A stretch of DNA of 64,000 nucleotides from Candidatus Hydrogenedens terephthalaticus JGI OTU-1 (GCA_000493945.1 AWNW01000005.1:22203-86202), one strand, 5' to 3'; positions 48,603 through 58,591 are shown, counted from the first letter of the stretch. Numbers and translations: made by a program. Notes: a model not told the origin generated them from the letters alone.

Positions 48603-50795
48603 TTATTTTGAGGAAATAGGACAGGGGATTCGTTTGTATTTTTCCGGAAGTTTAACCCAATCTTCTTCTCCGTATAATCCTATCTTAGAAACATCAATAG
48701 GCTGAAATCCTAAATGAAAAGCAGGTGAACTTTCTTTCAAACGGAAATCACATTTATCAGGGTTTTCAAACATGGGGTCTGCAATGATGCTATTTACATC
48801 AAAGCCATCTTCCTGCCATTGTTTCAATGTCTTGTTCTTAAACATTACATCTTTCCCTGAGGCATTCCAGTAACAGTTCTTATCCATCTGCCATTTTTTG
48901 TTTGTCCAGTTGCTACCTAATAATCGGTCATTATCGTAATAAACAATATTTCTCTCAAATATAAATGAGATATGGTCTTCTTCTCGACTTCGGATAATTT
49001 GTTCTCTTGCAGATAGTGCAAAGATGTTATTTACAACACGATTTTCGCGGCCATAATGTTGATGGAAGTTGCCGGTTAATGTATGATGAACAATGTTATT
49101 TTCTAAAACAATATAAGAACTTCCTTCATCTGTGTATAATCCCCATCCTCCATATTGTTCTGGGTCACACATAATATCGTGAATGTGATTGTTTCTCAAC
49201 ACAGTTCCGGGTGAAATGCCTAATGTGTAAATGCCGCCCATATCTGCTAATTGAGCCTTTCCTATATTATGGATGTGATTGTATTCAACAATATTATGAT
49301 GTGCAGAACTTGGGTCATACCCCCAACACCATCCGACGGACATACCGGAATAGCGAAAATCGCAAATCTCATTATGAGCCACACGATTATATGAACTGCG
49401 ACCTATCCAAACACCAATACCGGCACGCAAAAACCTTCCACCTTCATGTATAAAACAATTTTCTACTGTATTATGTCCGCAACCTGTTATTCCCAACTCT
49501 TTATATAGATACAGACTTTTCTCTTCTACAGTGGAAGGACTGGGGCTACCATCCGTTTCTGCATTTGCCGTCTCCCCAATTTTGATTCCTCCCGCTCCCA
49601 TATCATATAGATGACATTGACGAATAATATTATTTTGTGAACCGGAACGCCACCATAAGGCATAGTTACTAACATGTTGAATTGAGCATTTTTCAAAGAC
49701 ACAGTATCGGGCACCTATTCCTTGAATGGCACCGGAAACAGAAACTTCTGCCTGTGGGTCAAATTGTCCTTGTTCACTTATTGGAAAATTAGTAAAAGCA
49801 AACTCAATCCCTTTGAAAAGGATATGCTCAACAAATTTGTTCTCGGCGGGTTTTCCTTCCAGTAAAAGCAATTGTTCTACAACAGGAACAATAACTTCTG
49901 CAGAAGTCATGTCTTCCTCAGGTAAAGGAATATAATAAAGTTTTCCTTCTTTACGGTTGAGATACCATTCCCCAGGTTTATCCAGGCCTTCGAAAAGATG
50001 TTCGATATAAAACCGTTGTCCTTCCGAAAAAATAACAGCGAACCAAAAATTTTTGGGAACATTCAGATATAAACACTTTGTATCTGTATCCACAGAACGA
50101 ATAGGCAATAAAGGAACCGCCCATTTACAAAAAAGCACACAATAACTACCCGTCAGGGATTCCCAATTTTGAATAGGGTCTTTTTCATCATAGAAAACTT
50201 TAAGTGTTCCAGGTTGATTTTCACTTTCAGGGATATATTCGTATTTTTTTGCGGTAAAAAATTCTTGTTTGGAAGGATAGTCTCCAAAGGGGTTTGTATC
50301 ATTAGGAATACGAGCAGGTTGTCTCCGTTCTCCATTTACCCATAAGGAATTAAATGATAATTTTCCAGCATTGATAGTTTGCATATCTGCTACATACTTG
50401 TTATCTTCCTTGTTCCACGATGTAATTTTGACTCCTCCTGATATTAGAGGTCTTTCGTTCTGGTAATTTTCAAATATTGTAGGATTGTCTTTCTTGCCCG
50501 ATTGTTCTGGGGTTATAACTATAGGTGCATTTACTAAGTAAGTCCCTCCTCTTAAAACAACTCTTATCGTTTTGTCACCTGCATCGGAATTACGAATATT
50601 TTTTACCTTCTCCAGTGCTTTCTGGATGGAGGCTAAAGGACCTTCTGTTTTGCTTTCATTGGCTTCTGGAAGTGCCCCTGACCATGCATCATTTCCTTCG
50701 GGTGAGATGTATATCATTAGTTCATTACTATTTTGTGCAAAACTTATCAGGGATGTTAATAAAATCATGCAGAAAAATATCAAGCAATTTTTCAT
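48603..50795 (-). CDS. Secreted right-handed parallel beta-helix protein (possible GH141-like polysaccharide enzyme)
   Basis: 730 aa with a signal peptide (about 1-20, ending SFA). The N-terminus ISPEGNDAWSG...GPLASIQKALEKV is the DUF1565/GH141-type opening. Residues 330-620 contain many short asparagine-rich coils (HNTVENCFIHEGG, NRVAHNEI, NNIVHHTLTG) typical of beta-helices. In GH141 such proteins hydrolyse plant glycans, but the catalytic residues are not certain by eye, so the enzyme role is inference. It stands alone between dnaG and a 338-bp gap. Confidence 0.78.
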   Translation of the reverse strand: MKNCLIFFCMILLTSLISFAQNSNELMIYISPEGNDAWSGALPEANESKTEGPLASIQKALEKVKNIRNSDAGDKTIRVVLRGGTYLVNAPIVITPEQSGKKDNPTIFENYQNERPLISGGVKITSWNKEDNKYVADMQTINAGKLSFNSLWVNGERRQPARIPNDTNPFGDYPSKQEFFTAKKYEYIPESENQPGTLKVFYDEKDPIQNWESLTGSYCVLFCKWAVPLLPIRSVDTDTKCLYLNVPKNFWFAVIFSEGQRFYIEHLFEGLDKPGEWYLNRKEGKLYYIPLPEEDMTSAEVIVPVVEQLLLLEGKPAENKFVEHILFKGIEFAFTNFPISEQGQFDPQAEVSVSGAIQGIGARYCVFEKCSIQHVSNYALWWRSGSQNNIIRQCHLYDMGAGGIKIGETANAETDGSPSPSTVEEKSLYLYKELGITGCGHNTVENCFIHEGGRFLRAGIGVWIGRSSYNRVAHNEICDFRYSGMSVGWCWGYDPSSAHHNIVEYNHIHNIGKAQLADMGGIYTLGISPGTVLRNNHIHDIMCDPEQYGGWGLYTDEGSSYIVLENNIVHHTLTGNFHQHYGRENRVVNNIFALSAREQIIRSREEDHISFIFERNIVYYDNDRLLGSNWTNKKWQMDKNCYWNASGKDVMFKNKTLKQWQEDGFDVNSIIADPMFENPDKCDFRLKESSPAFHLGFQPIDVSKIGLYGEEDWVKLPEKYKRIPCPISSK

Positions 50796-51133
50796 GTTTT
50801 ATCTCCTTCTTCTTTTATTAAAGTGTAACTAATACTATCCTAATGGATACCATATTTGTCAACATCGCATTTATCTGATTTAACAACTCTTCATTAAAGT
50901 TTTTTGAGTAATTGACGATAATATGAACAGAAAGTTGAATATAAAGTAGTAAATCCTCCATGAGTTATGAGTGTTCGTCCCAACTCTCATAAATTTATTT
51001 GAGTTCCATAGTTATATACTTCCTTGAGTGACGCCATAAAAGACCCAAAATTATGGCGTCCTTTCTTTTTTTTAAACAATTTTTTCCTTTATAATTCATC
51101 TACTTTTTCAATATATAACTCATTTTTTAAAAC
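50796..51133. other. Intergenic region containing a plus-strand leader or small RNA candidate
   Basis: This 338-bp gap precedes the M23 lipoprotein gene. Nothing is seen at 50796-50910. At 50967-50993 TTATGAG and CTCATAA can pair around a loop, and 51030-51073 is a clear plus-strand terminator. No plus-strand gene lies upstream, so the terminator implies a transcript that starts inside this gap: an attenuated leader of the M23 gene or an independent small RNA. A TTGACG at 50912-50917 could be its -35, without a convincing -10. Confidence 0.45.
51030..51073 (+). terminator. Rho-independent terminator (plus strand) 60 bp before the M23 gene
   Basis: Perfect 10-bp stem GACGCCATAA / TTATGGCGTC around an 11-nt loop, followed by CTTTCTTTTTTTT. 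The T-run is only on the plus strand. There is no annotated plus-strand gene upstream for more than 6 kb, which makes an attenuator or a small-RNA end the best explanation. Confidence 0.75.
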
Positions 51134-51646
51134 ATGATAAAAACAAAATCATTATTCTATTTTCTTATATTAATACTTCTGTTTAGTTCTTGTGCCCGTC
51201 AAAGGCATAAAGTAGTTTTTCAATCTCCTTTTGCTGAAAGGAAACAAGAGACATGGGGTTATCCCCTTCCGGAAGCACCTTTTCAAATTACTTCACCTTT
51301 TGGAGAAATACGAAGAAAAGGCACTACAACCTATCTACATCAAGGGATAGATATAAAAGCAGAAAAAGGAACTCCTGTATTAGCGGTGCAAAAAGGTATT
51401 GTTATATTCGCCGGGAAATCAACGGGCTATGGTTTATTGGTTTGTATTGAACATCCGGGACAATGGGAATCAAGATATGCTCATCTTGACTGTATTAAGG
51501 TTAAAGAAAATAATAAAGTTAAGAAAGGGCAAATCATTGGGAAAGTCGGTGCAACTGGCAATGCGACAGGTCCTCACTTGCATTTTGAGTTAAGAAGAAA
51601 TGGAATACCCGTAAATCCGGCACCTCTACTTTCAATAAAAAAATGA
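51134..51646 (+). CDS. M23 (LytM-type) peptidase lipoprotein
   Basis: 170 aa. The N-terminal lipobox FSSC (Cys near 20) anchors it to a membrane. The M23 domain (about 53-165) has the zinc ligands HQGIDI (His and Asp) and HLHFE (second HxH pair), so it looks catalytically active, unlike EnvC/NlpD-type activators. It would cleave peptidoglycan cross-bridges during remodelling. No LysM domain is present. It may be controlled by the terminator-containing leader upstream. It ends 1 bp from the convergent PAS gene. Confidence 0.88.
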   Translation: MIKTKSLFYFLILILLFSSCARQRHKVVFQSPFAERKQETWGYPLPEAPFQITSPFGEIRRKGTTTYLHQGIDIKAEKGTPVLAVQKGIVIFAGKSTGYGLLVCIEHPGQWESRYAHLDCIKVKENNKVKKGQIIGKVGATGNATGPHLHFELRRNGIPVNPAPLLSIKK

Positions 51647-51647
51647 A

Positions 51648-54134
51648 TTATAAATAGTCTCCATATAATTCTTTTGCACATTGAGGGCAAATTCCATGGC
51701 TAAACTCCGCATCTGTATGTTGGCGAATATAAACCTCTACCTCATGCCAATAACCTTCATCATCACGAATCTTTTTGCAGCGGGCACATATAGGCAATAA
51801 TCCATGTAGCTTTTTAACAGTGTTCAAAGCCTCTTTTAATTTTTCTACGGTTTCTTCTAATTCTTTTGTTTTTTGTAGATTCTGTTTTTCCAATCTCACG
51901 CGTTCCAGAGCCTGTGCATATAAGGAAGTTATCCACTGAATAGATTCCCAATGTGAAGGAGTATAATTATCTTCTGCATTTACCGCTATAACAAAAACCA
52001 AATCTTGAGACGGTGTAAAAGAAGGATAAAAAAATAATCTATTAACATGAATTTTTCCAAAGAGTAAATGTTCCTCATTTTGAATATCATTGATAAGTTT
52101 AGGCGTCCCTGCCTTAATAAAAAGATATAAGAATTTTTCTTTTTTCGCCAATTCTTTCGTATCGAAAGAGATTGCGAATTTATCTGTTTTTTTTCTGTTT
52201 ATACCATGAAAGAAATATTTGTCCTGTTCAGGGTCAAAATACCCGGCAAAACAAAAGTCGCTACATAGTATATCTACAGATGTTCGGCATACCATCCGTG
52301 CCAGTTCATCTTCATCTCTAAAATTCAAGAGAGAACGAGCAAACCCTGCATATAAAGAACTGATGATAACTTCATTATTTAATTGTTTCTCTAATCTCTT
52401 TCTGTCTGTAATGTCCACATGGGTTCCAGAAATTCGGATAGGATTTCCTTTGGAATCTCTTGTAGAGACTCGCCCATAAGTATGTATCCATTTTTTATAC
52501 ATACCTCTATAAATAATTTGGTATTGAACATTAAAAATTCCATCTTCTTTTGCAAGTGCTTCTCCTAACTCTTTTCGAACTAATTCTCTATGCTCAGGAA
52601 CAATAGAATTAACCCAATCTTCCAGTGTATAACCTTCCCTTTGTTTCATTCGAAACATCTCTAAAGCAGCTTGGTTTATATTATAAGTATTTCTCAAAAT
52701 ATCCCATGACCATAAACCTATATTTCCTAATTCTGAGGCAACTCGTAGGTTTTCTTTTATATTCTTCAATTCCTCTTCTGATTCCATAAAAGAAGTTATA
52801 TCCATCCCAATGCCTACAAGTTTTTTGGCATATTTTCCTTGTCTTGAAATACATTCCCCAATAGTTCGAACCCAAACCAATCTATTTTCGGGTAAAAGCA
52901 AACGGTGGTCAACAGCGAAACTATTTGTAGCCCCCCGAATACAGGGTTTGACTGCATGCCAAAAACTGACACGGTCTGTGGGATGTATGTATTTCCACCA
53001 TTCTGTCAACTCATCCGGGACATTCAAATAGGGAAATAACGCTTTTAAACCGGAGGACATTATCTTACCCGTATTTACTTCATATTCCCAAACACCAATG
53101 CGCCCGGTTTTCAGTGAGATTTGATGAAGATTTAATAATGTCTTTTCCTGCCAATATTGTTCTAAATAGGAAATAATTCCTGTTAAAAGAGGCATTTTCT
53201 CTTCAAAATATTGGCAAATCTCCTCTGTGGGTTTATCCGCTCTTTTATCTGCAAAAAGGAATAGCCATTTCTTTTGTTCTGCAGTGCTTAACGGAAGGAA
53301 AATTAAAGAACGATGACCCAATAAATGACATAATCCACAATATTCTGTATTCTTAAAACAACGGACAAGTATTCGGGCTCTATCTGGCGTTGCATTAAAT
53401 CGCAAAAAATCCTTATACATAAATTCCGATGGAATATAAGTAGCACGACCTTCAAGAAAATCTTCGCACACCCTATTTATATTTTTATCAGAAGAGAGCA
53501 AGGAACAAAAATCTGTTTCCTTATTATTACGAAATATCTGTGTTTCACTTTCTCCTTCTTTCATCAACGCATATACTATTTCGAAATCAAACAGGCTACT
53601 TAATCCAGATAACAATCGAGAAATTACCTCTTCAAAGTGATACACACTATTATTAATTGTTAAACCTATTAGAAATTCATCCATTGATTTGTCGAATAGA
53701 TTCAGCACATATTTCCGATTTCTTAAAATATGATTCCGAATAGTTCTCAAAGAACAATTTAAATGACGGGTATTCTTTGAACCCAAAGGGACACAATAAA
53801 CATTATCTCTGGCTAATTGGGGTTCTATATTTTCTGGAATTTTAGAACTGACTGTAAAAAGGATAATGTTATCGCAATTTTCTAAAATCTTTTTATAAGA
53901 GTTCCATTTTGATATATTTTCTGTATAGTCAAAAATTATCAATTCAAAATTAATGCCAGCACCCAATAAACGAGTTAAACCCTGAGGAGAAGCACAATAA
54001 TGTATCTTTACTTCCTGACCCCAAAATGTTTTGTCCAAAAGGATTTGGTCTCTATCCTGATGGGGTTGCCCAATTACCAATATATTCAGGCATGAATAGG
54101 AGGGAAATTTATTTACACTCTTTTCAAAAAACAT
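51648..54134 (-). CDS. PAS/GAF sensor protein with Cys-rich zinc-ribbon-like tail and no kinase domain
   Basis: 828 aa. Residues 15-130 resemble a degenerate receiver domain. A region about 140-330 may be sensory. Two PAS/PAC units follow (about 340-450 and 455-575; IGVWEYEVNTGK, then IGLWSWDILRNT ending in RISGTHVDITDRKRLE), then a GAF-like domain (about 590-740), a coiled coil and a C-terminal LLPICARCKKIRDDEGYW...CPQCAKELY module. That tail, with CxxC pairs, is found on many PAS/receiver proteins of environmental bacteria; its function is unknown. No HisKA, HATPase, GGDEF or EAL is present. Confidence 0.8.
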   Translation of the reverse strand: MFFEKSVNKFPSYSCLNILVIGQPHQDRDQILLDKTFWGQEVKIHYCASPQGLTRLLGAGINFELIIFDYTENISKWNSYKKILENCDNIILFTVSSKIPENIEPQLARDNVYCVPLGSKNTRHLNCSLRTIRNHILRNRKYVLNLFDKSMDEFLIGLTINNSVYHFEEVISRLLSGLSSLFDFEIVYALMKEGESETQIFRNNKETDFCSLLSSDKNINRVCEDFLEGRATYIPSEFMYKDFLRFNATPDRARILVRCFKNTEYCGLCHLLGHRSLIFLPLSTAEQKKWLFLFADKRADKPTEEICQYFEEKMPLLTGIISYLEQYWQEKTLLNLHQISLKTGRIGVWEYEVNTGKIMSSGLKALFPYLNVPDELTEWWKYIHPTDRVSFWHAVKPCIRGATNSFAVDHRLLLPENRLVWVRTIGECISRQGKYAKKLVGIGMDITSFMESEEELKNIKENLRVASELGNIGLWSWDILRNTYNINQAALEMFRMKQREGYTLEDWVNSIVPEHRELVRKELGEALAKEDGIFNVQYQIIYRGMYKKWIHTYGRVSTRDSKGNPIRISGTHVDITDRKRLEKQLNNEVIISSLYAGFARSLLNFRDEDELARMVCRTSVDILCSDFCFAGYFDPEQDKYFFHGINRKKTDKFAISFDTKELAKKEKFLYLFIKAGTPKLINDIQNEEHLLFGKIHVNRLFFYPSFTPSQDLVFVIAVNAEDNYTPSHWESIQWITSLYAQALERVRLEKQNLQKTKELEETVEKLKEALNTVKKLHGLLPICARCKKIRDDEGYWHEVEVYIRQHTDAEFSHGICPQCAKELYGDYL

Positions 54135-54319
54135 TATTTTTTACCCATATTCAAACATCCCTGATAATTCCCGAAAAATTCAATTATAAATACTATCTAT
54201 ATAAATAATATACCATAAAATAGAATAAAAGCAAAAAAAATAATAATTTTTTAATTACAAAGAATTAAAATAAAAAGTTCTTTTGAACATTTTCAATGTA
54301 TTATTAATTATCTTGAAAA

Positions 54320-55399
54320 TTAACTGTATTTTACACCCATCAGGTTGCAAAGTATATAGCGGTCTAACTCTTCATAATCTCGTTCCGCAATCAGTTTTGA
54401 TACTAATTTTGCGTCCATGGCTCTAACTTTTTCAACTAATAATTTGAAAGTAGCCAGACTGTTTCTCAAGTGTTTTGTATTCACCGCTTGCTTTTGTGTT
54501 CTCATTGTTTTTACATCGAGTCCTATCCATTCTCCGTTTCTACCATAACCATATTCTTCAAGAACTCGAACTTGATTAAAGGCTCTTCGGAGATTATACG
54601 AGCCAAAGGATTTATCCTGGTCGAATTTTAACCCGCCCTGGTCGTTTAAATGAACACTTTTCAGTTTATTATGAGCCAGTGCATACGCCATATCATCGGC
54701 AGGGTCTAATCCTGCAAGAACAGAATGTGCGGTTTCTACCAGGCAACAAACACGAGCAGGGTCATCTGTAATGTAAGACAAACCGATAGCATGTCCAATA
54801 GTGGGAATAATAGCGCTATCTACAGGTTCATTGGGTTTTGGCTCAATAAGGACAATAACTTCCTTATCATACGCTAACATTTCATTTATGGCATCACGAA
54901 TTTGAAGCACCGCTAATCGAACATTTTTACTCTCACGAATATATGTCCCTTCCCTTGCTAACCATAATACCATATTGTGTGTGCCTAAAATATTCATAAT
55001 ATCAATAGCCTTTTTTGTCCTTTCGATAGCATATTTACGGCATGACGGGTCATTACTGGTATAGGCACCATCTATTGTTTTCGGGGAGAACCACAAACGC
55101 GGTGCAACAAATTCCGCAACCAGACCTTCATTATCTAACATTTTCTTCACTTTTTTTGCTTCTTTCTCTATTTCTGCACTTGATTTTTCATCCAAGTCAG
55201 GAACGGCATCATCATCATGAAATTGCATTCCATCAAATCCCAATTGCTTGGCTACTTTCATTTTTTTTGCTAACGGTTCCGGCTTGCGGACTGTAGGGCC
55301 AAAAGGGTCTGCTCCTTCATCAATATTCCACGGACCGAAAGAAAAGCGATATACGGCTTTAGGTTTGTTGCTGTCTGAATCATTTTTCTTTGTAACCAT
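54320..55399 (-). CDS. xylA: Xylose isomerase-type TIM-barrel sugar isomerase
   Basis: 359 aa. Substrate/metal motifs of xylose isomerase are visible: FHDDDAVP with catalytic His and Asp, EPKPNEP with metal Glu, VETAHSVLAG with metal Glu/His, HLNDQ, and GLDVKTMR near the C-terminus with metal Asp. The length is somewhat below the 385-440 aa usual for XylA, closer to the short actinobacterial class. It interconverts xylose/xylulose and often glucose/fructose. No xylulokinase is adjacent, so pathway context is lacking. Confidence 0.88.
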   Translation of the reverse strand: MVTKKNDSDSNKPKAVYRFSFGPWNIDEGADPFGPTVRKPEPLAKKMKVAKQLGFDGMQFHDDDAVPDLDEKSSAEIEKEAKKVKKMLDNEGLVAEFVAPRLWFSPKTIDGAYTSNDPSCRKYAIERTKKAIDIMNILGTHNMVLWLAREGTYIRESKNVRLAVLQIRDAINEMLAYDKEVIVLIEPKPNEPVDSAIIPTIGHAIGLSYITDDPARVCCLVETAHSVLAGLDPADDMAYALAHNKLKSVHLNDQGGLKFDQDKSFGSYNLRRAFNQVRVLEEYGYGRNGEWIGLDVKTMRTQKQAVNTKHLRNSLATFKLLVEKVRAMDAKLVSKLIAERDYEELDRYILCNLMGVKYS

Positions 55400-55494
55400 A
55401 TCCTAATCTCCTTATCATATTTTTGTATAATTAAAAGGCTTGTTTTTTTGTAGAATAAAACTTTTAAATAACAAAAGACAAATAGATATAAATC

Positions 55495-56442
55495 ATGATA
55501 CAAAAAGAATCTGATTACAAATCAAAATTATTGTCCTTTTCTTTTTGCCATTCAGAGTATATCCTGGCTCCGCATACTTATTACAAAATAGGCGGTCCTG
55601 CAGATTTTGCACTTATACCTAAAAATGAAGTGGAATTAGAACAATCTTATCAAGTTCTCCAACAGATTTCTCTTCCCTATTTTATTTTAGGTGGAGGGAC
55701 TAATGTTTTAATCTCAGATAAAGGTTTTCGTGGGGTTGTTCTTATCACATCTCATCATAAGGAATTCAAACCCTTAGGAAATGACCGATATTTTATTAGC
55801 GGAGGTGTAGAATTGGATTGGATAGTAAGAGAGGTATTACTGAGAAATAATTATGAAGGAGTTGGTGCTTTAACGGGTATTCCCGGAACCATAGGCGGTG
55901 CATTATTTATGAACGCAGGCACTATAAACGGTTGTATTTGTGAATGGACAGAAAAAGTTTTTCTACTGTCACCCGATGGGAAAAAAGAGATAGATATAAA
56001 ATCGGAATTATATGGTTATCGCTCCCAGAGGTTTTGTTCCATGTATGAGTTAATATGCGGTGCCATTTTTCGTTTTCAAAAATCAGATAAGAACCAACAA
56101 TTGGTTTACGAGCATTACATGAATCGCAGGAGAGAAAAACAACCTCAGGGGTATTGCTGTGGTAGTGTATTTAAAAATCCTGCGGGTTATCATGCTGGCA
56201 AATTAATTGAAGAATGTGGTTTAAAAGGGACACGAAAAGGGGGAGCCGTTATAAGCCCCATTCATGCAAATTTTATTATCAATGAAAATAACGCCACTTT
56301 TGATGATGTTTTATTTTTAATTCGTCTTATCCGAGAAAAAGTATATGAAAAATTTAATATCAAACTGGAGGAAGAGGTTCGCATTCTGTTTGAAGATGGT
56401 TGCCTTCAAACCTGTAAGCACTCCAAAAATCAAGAAGGGTAA
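55495..56442 (+). CDS. murB: UDP-N-acetylenolpyruvoylglucosamine reductase
   Basis: 315 aa flavoenzyme reducing UDP-GlcNAc-enolpyruvate to UDP-MurNAc in peptidoglycan precursor synthesis. FAD motifs YKIGGPADF and LGGGTNVLIS are N-terminal; GIPGTIGGALFMNAG follows; the proton-donor Ser is in CCGSVFKNP, and the late Glu in LEEEVRIL. The sequence is of the shorter type II class. It is 5 bp before the GHMP kinase gene and probably co-transcribed with it. Confidence 0.95.
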   Translation: MIQKESDYKSKLLSFSFCHSEYILAPHTYYKIGGPADFALIPKNEVELEQSYQVLQQISLPYFILGGGTNVLISDKGFRGVVLITSHHKEFKPLGNDRYFISGGVELDWIVREVLLRNNYEGVGALTGIPGTIGGALFMNAGTINGCICEWTEKVFLLSPDGKKEIDIKSELYGYRSQRFCSMYELICGAIFRFQKSDKNQQLVYEHYMNRRREKQPQGYCCGSVFKNPAGYHAGKLIEECGLKGTRKGGAVISPIHANFIINENNATFDDVLFLIRLIREKVYEKFNIKLEEEVRILFEDGCLQTCKHSKNQEG

Positions 56443-56447
56443 ATATC

Positions 56448-57491
56448 ATGCCTAAAAAACTTCTTTATGTGATTAATGCTACGGCTCCTATCCGTATATG
56501 CGATTTAGGAGGTTGGACGGATACCTGGTTTGCTGAATACGGAGCGGTTCTTAACATAGGGGTCTACCCCTATGCAGAAGTGCAAATTTATGTATATGAA
56601 ACCTCTGCGGGGAAAAGACCTAAAATTGTTCTGGATGTTGAGAATTTTGGAGAACGATATACCCTACAGACGACTTTTACGGAATACGATAAGCATCCTT
56701 TGTTAGAGGCATGTATTGATATTATGGAGTTACCTTCCAATCTATCTTTCGAGGTAAATCTTTTCTCTGAGGCACCTGCAGGATGTTCAACGGGCACATC
56801 CGCATCTATCAGTGTTGCTCTGTTGGGGGCTCTTGATATGTTGACCCCTGGACAACGCACTGCTCATGAGATTGCAAGTCTTGCACATCGTGTTGAAACA
56901 GAAAAATTAGGGTTGCAATGCGGAATTCAAGACCAGATTTGTGCCAGTTATGGGGGGATTTGTTTCATTGAAATGTTTCGGTATCCTCATGCGTCGGTTT
57001 CACTTATAATGCTACCTAATTCTATATGGTGGGAATTAGAGCGTCGGCTTATGCTGGTTTATCTCGGCAAAACACATTCTTCCAGCAATGTTCATAAACA
57101 GGTTATTACACGATTGGAACAGCCCGACAGTGATAAAAGTGTCCTGGATATATTAAGAAACTCTGCTCATATAGGTAAAAATGCCTTGTTAGAAGGTGAT
57201 TTTAATTCCTTTGCAAGGGCTATGATACAAAATACAGAAGGACAGATGGCTTTGCATCCATCACTCGTATCGGACACAGCAAAAGAGGTTATTCATTTAG
57301 CGAAACAACATGGTGCTATCGGCTGGAAAGTAAATGGAGCCGGTGGAGAAGGAGGTTCTTTGACATTACTTTTTGATGAACACAATAAAAATAAAAGAAA
57401 TTTTAAAAAGGCACTGGCGGAATTTAATGCTCAATTACAAATCATTCCTATTTATCTTTCTCGCATGGGCTTGAGAAGGTGGTTTCACTAA
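56448..57491 (+). CDS. GHMP-family sugar or isoprenoid kinase
   Basis: 347 aa. APIRICDLGGWTDTW at the N-terminus resembles heptose, fucose or galactose kinases (ARVDLAGGWSDT-type); the ATP motif is EAPAGCSTGTSAS (about 106-118) and the C-terminal motif GAGGEGGSLTLLF. The D-glycero-D-manno-heptose-7-phosphate kinase or fucokinase branch is most likely. It follows murB by 5 bp. A 95-bp stretch (56681-56775) is repeated exactly and inverted at the window's right edge. Confidence 0.85.
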   Translation: MPKKLLYVINATAPIRICDLGGWTDTWFAEYGAVLNIGVYPYAEVQIYVYETSAGKRPKIVLDVENFGERYTLQTTFTEYDKHPLLEACIDIMELPSNLSFEVNLFSEAPAGCSTGTSASISVALLGALDMLTPGQRTAHEIASLAHRVETEKLGLQCGIQDQICASYGGICFIEMFRYPHASVSLIMLPNSIWWELERRLMLVYLGKTHSSSNVHKQVITRLEQPDSDKSVLDILRNSAHIGKNALLEGDFNSFARAMIQNTEGQMALHPSLVSDTAKEVIHLAKQHGAIGWKVNGAGGEGGSLTLLFDEHNKNKRNFKKALAEFNAQLQIIPIYLSRMGLRRWFH

Positions 57492-57513
57492 ACACGGTTT
57501 GCTCTTACATAGG

Positions 57514-58095
57514 TTATGAATTATCCTCTGTCGGCAATTTTTTACCTGCATGTTTACATATTGTCTTAAAAAGTTGACGGGTTATTTCTATACCGTAATC
57601 TTTAAAATTGTTTGGATTGTTCCAAAATTCTGTTAAATCTCCTTGATGTTCTCTTTCATAATTTAATACCTTCAACATCATTTGCACCTTATCTAATCCC
57701 CGTACTAATTTTGCTTCTGGAGACGATACCTCATGAAACTCACGATGTAACTCCGAATACTTAGAAGAAAAACTTTCCATTAACTTATCAAAAACTGCCT
57801 GCTCTGCCTGCGTCTTTTCCCTTGTGAAATATTTCTGTGTAATGGGCATAGGCATATCCATCATTTTCGCTTCTGCTAAATCATGAATAATAGCCATTTT
57901 CAGAACCTTTGCTCCATCCCATTGTTCGGGATACTCTTCAATAACCAATAATGCCAATAAACTTAAAAAATGGCTATGTGCAGAGACAGATTCCGGGACA
58001 GATATACCTCGTAATAAAAATCCGGCACGCGGAACGCGGTCTAAAGGATGTATTTCTCTAAACAAATGTAATACTCTCTCACAAAATTCTACCAT
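57514..58095 (-). CDS. HD-domain phosphohydrolase (YfbR/5'-nucleotidase-like)
   Basis: 193 aa. HD superfamily metal residues: SVSAHSHF (first His, near 40), IHDLAEA (His-Asp, near 71) and a late Asp in GLDKVQMML. The order matches YfbR-type deoxyribonucleoside 5'-monophosphatases and the HDDC2 family. The role is probably nucleotide pool control. It converges with the GHMP kinase and is 31 bp downstream of a small membrane protein gene on the same strand. Confidence 0.82.
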   Translation of the reverse strand: MVEFCERVLHLFREIHPLDRVPRAGFLLRGISVPESVSAHSHFLSLLALLVIEEYPEQWDGAKVLKMAIIHDLAEAKMMDMPMPITQKYFTREKTQAEQAVFDKLMESFSSKYSELHREFHEVSSPEAKLVRGLDKVQMMLKVLNYEREHQGDLTEFWNNPNNFKDYGIEITRQLFKTICKHAGKKLPTEDNS

Positions 58096-58126
58096 ATTGT
58101 TCTATTTCCTTCAATAACACTTATTG

Positions 58127-58591
58127 TTAATTCAGATTTTGAATTTCTTCTGCCAATGAGGACATCATTTTATTAAATTGCGTATTAAAAACAAAATACA
58201 CAACAATATTCGAGAAAATCATAAATAAAGCAAAGGGAATTAATATTTCGTAATTATGGGTAAAATAAAATAAAAATAATAAGAATAAAATATCTACAAT
58301 AGGAGCAACAAACAAAATAAGGTATCGAAACCATACAAAATTTTTTATAGAACAATTAACGATGATGCTCCCCTCTTTCCCCTCGACATATACTTTATCT
58401 ATCCAGGGATACATAAATATTTCACCCTGCTTTCCCCGAGATATAGGACGAAACAATTCGATATTATCTTCCCATTCACGCTCAACAATAAAACCTTTGC
58501 CTAAAAATAAATTCCGTAGTTTCTCAATATAGTTTTTCCTTTCTGCTTCATTTACTTCAATCTCTATAACAAAATTCTTATCCATTTCCAT
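58127..58591 (-). CDS. Small membrane protein of unknown function
   Basis: 154 aa. A soluble N-terminal half (about 1-78, acidic, with beta pattern) is followed by two TM helices (about 86-108 and 113-133) and a polar C-terminus. I recognise no family. ATGs at 58591 and 58585 are both possible starts. Position directly upstream of the HD gene on the same strand suggests joint transcription only. Confidence 0.6.
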   Translation of the reverse strand: MEMDKNFVIEIEVNEAERKNYIEKLRNLFLGKGFIVEREWEDNIELFRPISRGKQGEIFMYPWIDKVYVEGKEGSIIVNCSIKNFVWFRYLILFVAPIVDILFLLFLFYFTHNYEILIPFALFMIFSNIVVYFVFNTQFNKMMSSLAEEIQNLN

